This document shows, one piece after another, positions 61,473 through 64,000 of a DNA stretch of 64,000 bases. How positions within the stretch are numbered: position 1 is the first letter of the stretch; each line of letters starts with the position of its first letter. The notes under the pieces are model-generated. The model was not told where the DNA came from. It was given only the letters and a program-made list of their open reading frames with translations, and did no database searches. Location: assembly GCF_009938225.1 (NCBI RefSeq), contig NZ_AP019657.1:2728001-2792000 (forward strand), written 5' to 3'. The DNA comes from Vibrio ponticus. GTDB taxonomy: Bacteria > Pseudomonadota > Gammaproteobacteria > Enterobacterales > Vibrionaceae. The position numbers and the translations under genes are program-made.

Positions 61473-64000
61473 ATGCGCTTTACTGATGTTTTTATTAAAC
61501 GTCCAGTTTTAGCGGTATCGATCAGTTTCTTGATTGCCTTGCTTGGTATGCAAGCGGTTTTCAAGATGCAGGTTCGCGAATACCCTGAAATGACGAACAC
61601 AGTAGTGACGGTATCCACCAGCTACTACGGCGCCAGTGCCGACCTTATTCAAGGCTTTATTACCCAGCCTTTGGAACAAGCCGTCGCGCAGGCAGATAAT
61701 ATTGATTATATGACTTCACAGTCTGTGTTAGGTAAATCGACCATCACAGTCAACATGAAGCTCAATACCGACCCGAATGCCGCCTTATCGGATATTCTGG
61801 CTAAAACCAACTCGGTACGTTCGCAGCTCCCTAAAGAAGCGGAAGACCCAACGGTAACCATGTCGACCGGTTCAACTACCGCGGTACTGTACATCGGCTT
61901 TACCAGTGACGAGCTTAATTCAAGCCAAATCACTGACTACCTAGAGCGTGTGATCAACCCGCAGCTATTTACGGTTAACGGTGTATCGAAGATCGACCTT
62001 TATGGTGGCATGAAATACGCACTACGTATTTGGTTAGACCCAGCTAAGATGGCAGCGATCAAGATGACCGCGACCGATGTTATGAGCGTGCTTAACGCCA
62101 ACAACTATCAGTCCGCAACCGGTCAAGCAGTCGGTGAGTTCGTGCTCTACAACGGTAGTGCGGATACTCAAGTCTCCAACGTCGAAGAGCTATCCAACTT
62201 GGTGGTGAAATCCGACGAAGGTGAAGTTATCCGCCTTGGTGATATCGCCAAAGTAACACTGGCGAAAAGCCATGACGTTTACCGCGCGAGTGCCAATGGT
62301 CAAGAAGCCGTGGTCGCTGCGATTAACGCCGCGCCTAGTGCTAACCCAATCAACATCGCTGCAGATGTGTTAGAACTGCTGCCTCAACTCGAGCGTAACT
62401 TACCTAGCACCATCAAAATGAACGTGATGTATGACTCAACCATCGCGATCAATGAATCCATTCATGAAGTGGTGAAGACCATCCTTGAAGCGGCAGTAAT
62501 CGTACTGGTAGTAATCACGCTATTCCTTGGTTCTTTCCGTGCGGTAATCATTCCTATCGTTACTATTCCGCTCTCACTGATTGGTGTAGCGATGGTGATG
62601 CAGGCAATGGGTTTCTCTTGGAACTTGATGACCCTCCTGGCGATGGTACTGGCAATCGGTCTGGTGGTGGATGATGCGATCGTGGTACTCGAGAACGTTG
62701 ACCGTCACATCAAACTGGGTGAATCACCTTTCCGCGCTGCAATTATTGGTACGCGTGAAATTGCGGTACCGGTTATTGCGATGACATTAACGCTCGGTGC
62801 GGTATACGCGCCAATCGCACTTATGGGTGGTATTACTGGCTCGCTATTTAAAGAGTTTGCCCTCACCTTGGCGGGTGCGGTATTTGTCTCGGGTATCGTG
62901 GCACTTACCCTATCGCCAATGATGTGTTCAAAGATGCTCAAAGCTAATGAAGAGCCGAGCAAGTTTGAGCAAAAAGTGCATCATATTCTCGATGGTATGA
63001 CCAATCGCTACGCGAAGATGCTTAAAGCCGTTATGGACCACCGCCCAGTGGTACTCGCTTTCGCGGTTATCGTGTTTGCCACACTCCCAGTGCTGTTTAA
63101 GTTTATTCCAAGCGAACTTGCCCCTTCAGAAGATAAAGGCGTAGTGATGTTGATGGGTACAGCCCCATCAAATGCGAACTTGGACTACATGCAAAACACC
63201 ATGAACGACGTAAACAAGATTCTGTCTGATCAGCCAGAAGTGGCGTTTGCGCAGGTGTTTACTGGTGTGCCTAACTCAAACCAAGCCTTTGGTATTGCCT
63301 CAATGGTGCCGTGGAGCGAACGTGAAGCGAGCCAAGCAGAAGTGGCAAACCGTGTTGGTGGTCTAGTTGCTAACGTTCCAGGTATGGCGGTAACGGCATT
63401 CCAGATGCCAGAACTGCCAGGTGCAGGCTCAGGTCTACCACTGCAGTTCGTCATTACCACCCCAAATGCCTTTGAAAGCTTGTTTGCGATTGCGACTGAA
63501 GTGTTGACGCAAGTGAAGTCGAGCCCGATGTTTGTCTACTCGGATCTGGATCTGAACTACGATTCAGCGACGATGAAAATCAACATCGACAAAGACAAAG
63601 CCGGTGCTTACGGTGTGACGATGCAGGACATCGGTATCACGCTTAGTACCATGATGGCAGACGGCTACGTTAACCGTATCGACCTAAATGGTCGCTCATA
63701 CGAAGTTATTCCTCAGGTTGAGCGTAAGTGGCGTCTTAACCCAGAATCAATGAATAACTACTACGTACGCGCAGCCGATGGCAAAGCGGTACCTTTAGGT
63801 AGCCTAATTACCATTGATGTTGTCGCGGAACCTCGCTCACTACCACACTTCAACCAGCTAAACTCAGCGACGGTTGGTGCAGTACCTGCACCAGGCACTG
63901 CAATGGGTGATGCCATCACATGGTTTGAAGATGTCGCAGCGAATACCCTACCGAGTGGTTACAACCACGACTATATGGGTGAAGCGCGCCAATACGTAAC
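61473..64000 (+). CDS. RND efflux pump, truncated by window end
   Basis: Open for at least 842 codons from the ATG at 61473 (after TTGGAGGA) to the end of the window; full RND pumps are about 1,020-1,050. Family features: RFTDVFIKRPVLAVSIS at the N-terminus, periplasmic porter region (GASADLIQGFITQPLEQAV), and helix 4 with the proton-relay Asp pair in IGLVVDDAIVVLENVDRH. ALTLSPMMCSKML follows. The HAE-1 (drug) type is most likely; the substrate cannot be told. The C-terminal part is outside. Confidence 0.95.
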   Translation, partial: MRFTDVFIKRPVLAVSISFLIALLGMQAVFKMQVREYPEMTNTVVTVSTSYYGASADLIQGFITQPLEQAVAQADNIDYMTSQSVLGKSTITVNMKLNTDPNAALSDILAKTNSVRSQLPKEAEDPTVTMSTGSTTAVLYIGFTSDELNSSQITDYLERVINPQLFTVNGVSKIDLYGGMKYALRIWLDPAKMAAIKMTATDVMSVLNANNYQSATGQAVGEFVLYNGSADTQVSNVEELSNLVVKSDEGEVIRLGDIAKVTLAKSHDVYRASANGQEAVVAAINAAPSANPINIAADVLELLPQLERNLPSTIKMNVMYDSTIAINESIHEVVKTILEAAVIVLVVITLFLGSFRAVIIPIVTIPLSLIGVAMVMQAMGFSWNLMTLLAMVLAIGLVVDDAIVVLENVDRHIKLGESPFRAAIIGTREIAVPVIAMTLTLGAVYAPIALMGGITGSLFKEFALTLAGAVFVSGIVALTLSPMMCSKMLKANEEPSKFEQKVHHILDGMTNRYAKMLKAVMDHRPVVLAFAVIVFATLPVLFKFIPSELAPSEDKGVVMLMGTAPSNANLDYMQNTMNDVNKILSDQPEVAFAQVFTGVPNSNQAFGIASMVPWSEREASQAEVANRVGGLVANVPGMAVTAFQMPELPGAGSGLPLQFVITTPNAFESLFAIATEVLTQVKSSPMFVYSDLDLNYDSATMKINIDKDKAGAYGVTMQDIGITLSTMMADGYVNRIDLNGRSYEVIPQVERKWRLNPESMNNYYVRAADGKAVPLGSLITIDVVAEPRSLPHFNQLNSATVGAVPAPGTAMGDAITWFEDVAANTLPSGYNHDYMGEARQYV

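Overview
The window is Vibrio-like chromosomal DNA (Vibrionaceae). The evidence is the gene content and order (cyaY/cyaA/hemCDXY, ubiD-fre, trxA/rhlB/gppA, dgkA-eptA), the rRNA operon with Ile and Ala spacer tRNAs and a distal Asp tRNA, a GGA-rich CsrB RNA with a GacA/VarA-type box, and a PknT/EcfP-type kinase and sigma pair. The species cannot be fixed from the sequence alone. Most of the window is core chromosome; I saw no insertion sequence, integrase, prophage or CRISPR array.

Layout. 1-7.4 kb: cyaY (its first base lies outside the window), convergent cyaA, then the haem operon hemC-hemD-hemX-hemY. 7.4-14.2 kb: a small cytochrome c, an array of terminators and tRNA-Asp fragments, and a complete minus-strand rRNA operon (two promoters, 16S, Ile, Ala, 23S, 5S, Asp). 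14.2-23.7 kb: ubiD-ferredoxin-fre, an exported protein of unknown function, rho, trxA, rhlB-gppA, and the queuosine-precursor transporter yhhQ behind a candidate preQ1 riboswitch. 23.9-32.1 kb: recQ with a small partner gene, rarD, an AraC regulator, a LysE-type exporter, CsrB RNA, uvrD. 32.4-34.8 kb: a four-gene bufferin operon (precursor peptide, DUF692/MNIO oxidase, DUF2063 partner, DoxX membrane protein), probably a copper-related modified-peptide system. 35-39.8 kb: prlC, rlmJ, gor. 40.1-46.1 kb: a PknT-like membrane Ser/Thr kinase, an exported protein, an ECF sigma factor lacking the usual acidic DAED motif, and a large lipoprotein. 46.2-55.1 kb: a SPOR-domain protein, dgkA-eptA (lipid A phosphoethanolamine modification) and a peptide-type ABC importer. 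55.7-56.8 kb: an Arg-His-Pro tRNA cluster with duplicated and decayed members. 57-64 kb: a cytochrome c5-like protein, rep, and a TetR-controlled RND efflux operon whose pump gene runs off the window.

Themes. Several units deal with the cell envelope and stress: bufferin, PknT/EcfP, EptA/DgkA, RND efflux. The most interesting loci are the bufferin operon and the kinase/sigma locus with its two uncharacterised exported proteins. Also notable are a UbiD with a tandemly duplicated C-terminal segment, an Asp tRNA with a disrupted anticodon stem, and repeated copying of tRNA 3' ends with their terminators at two tRNA loci.
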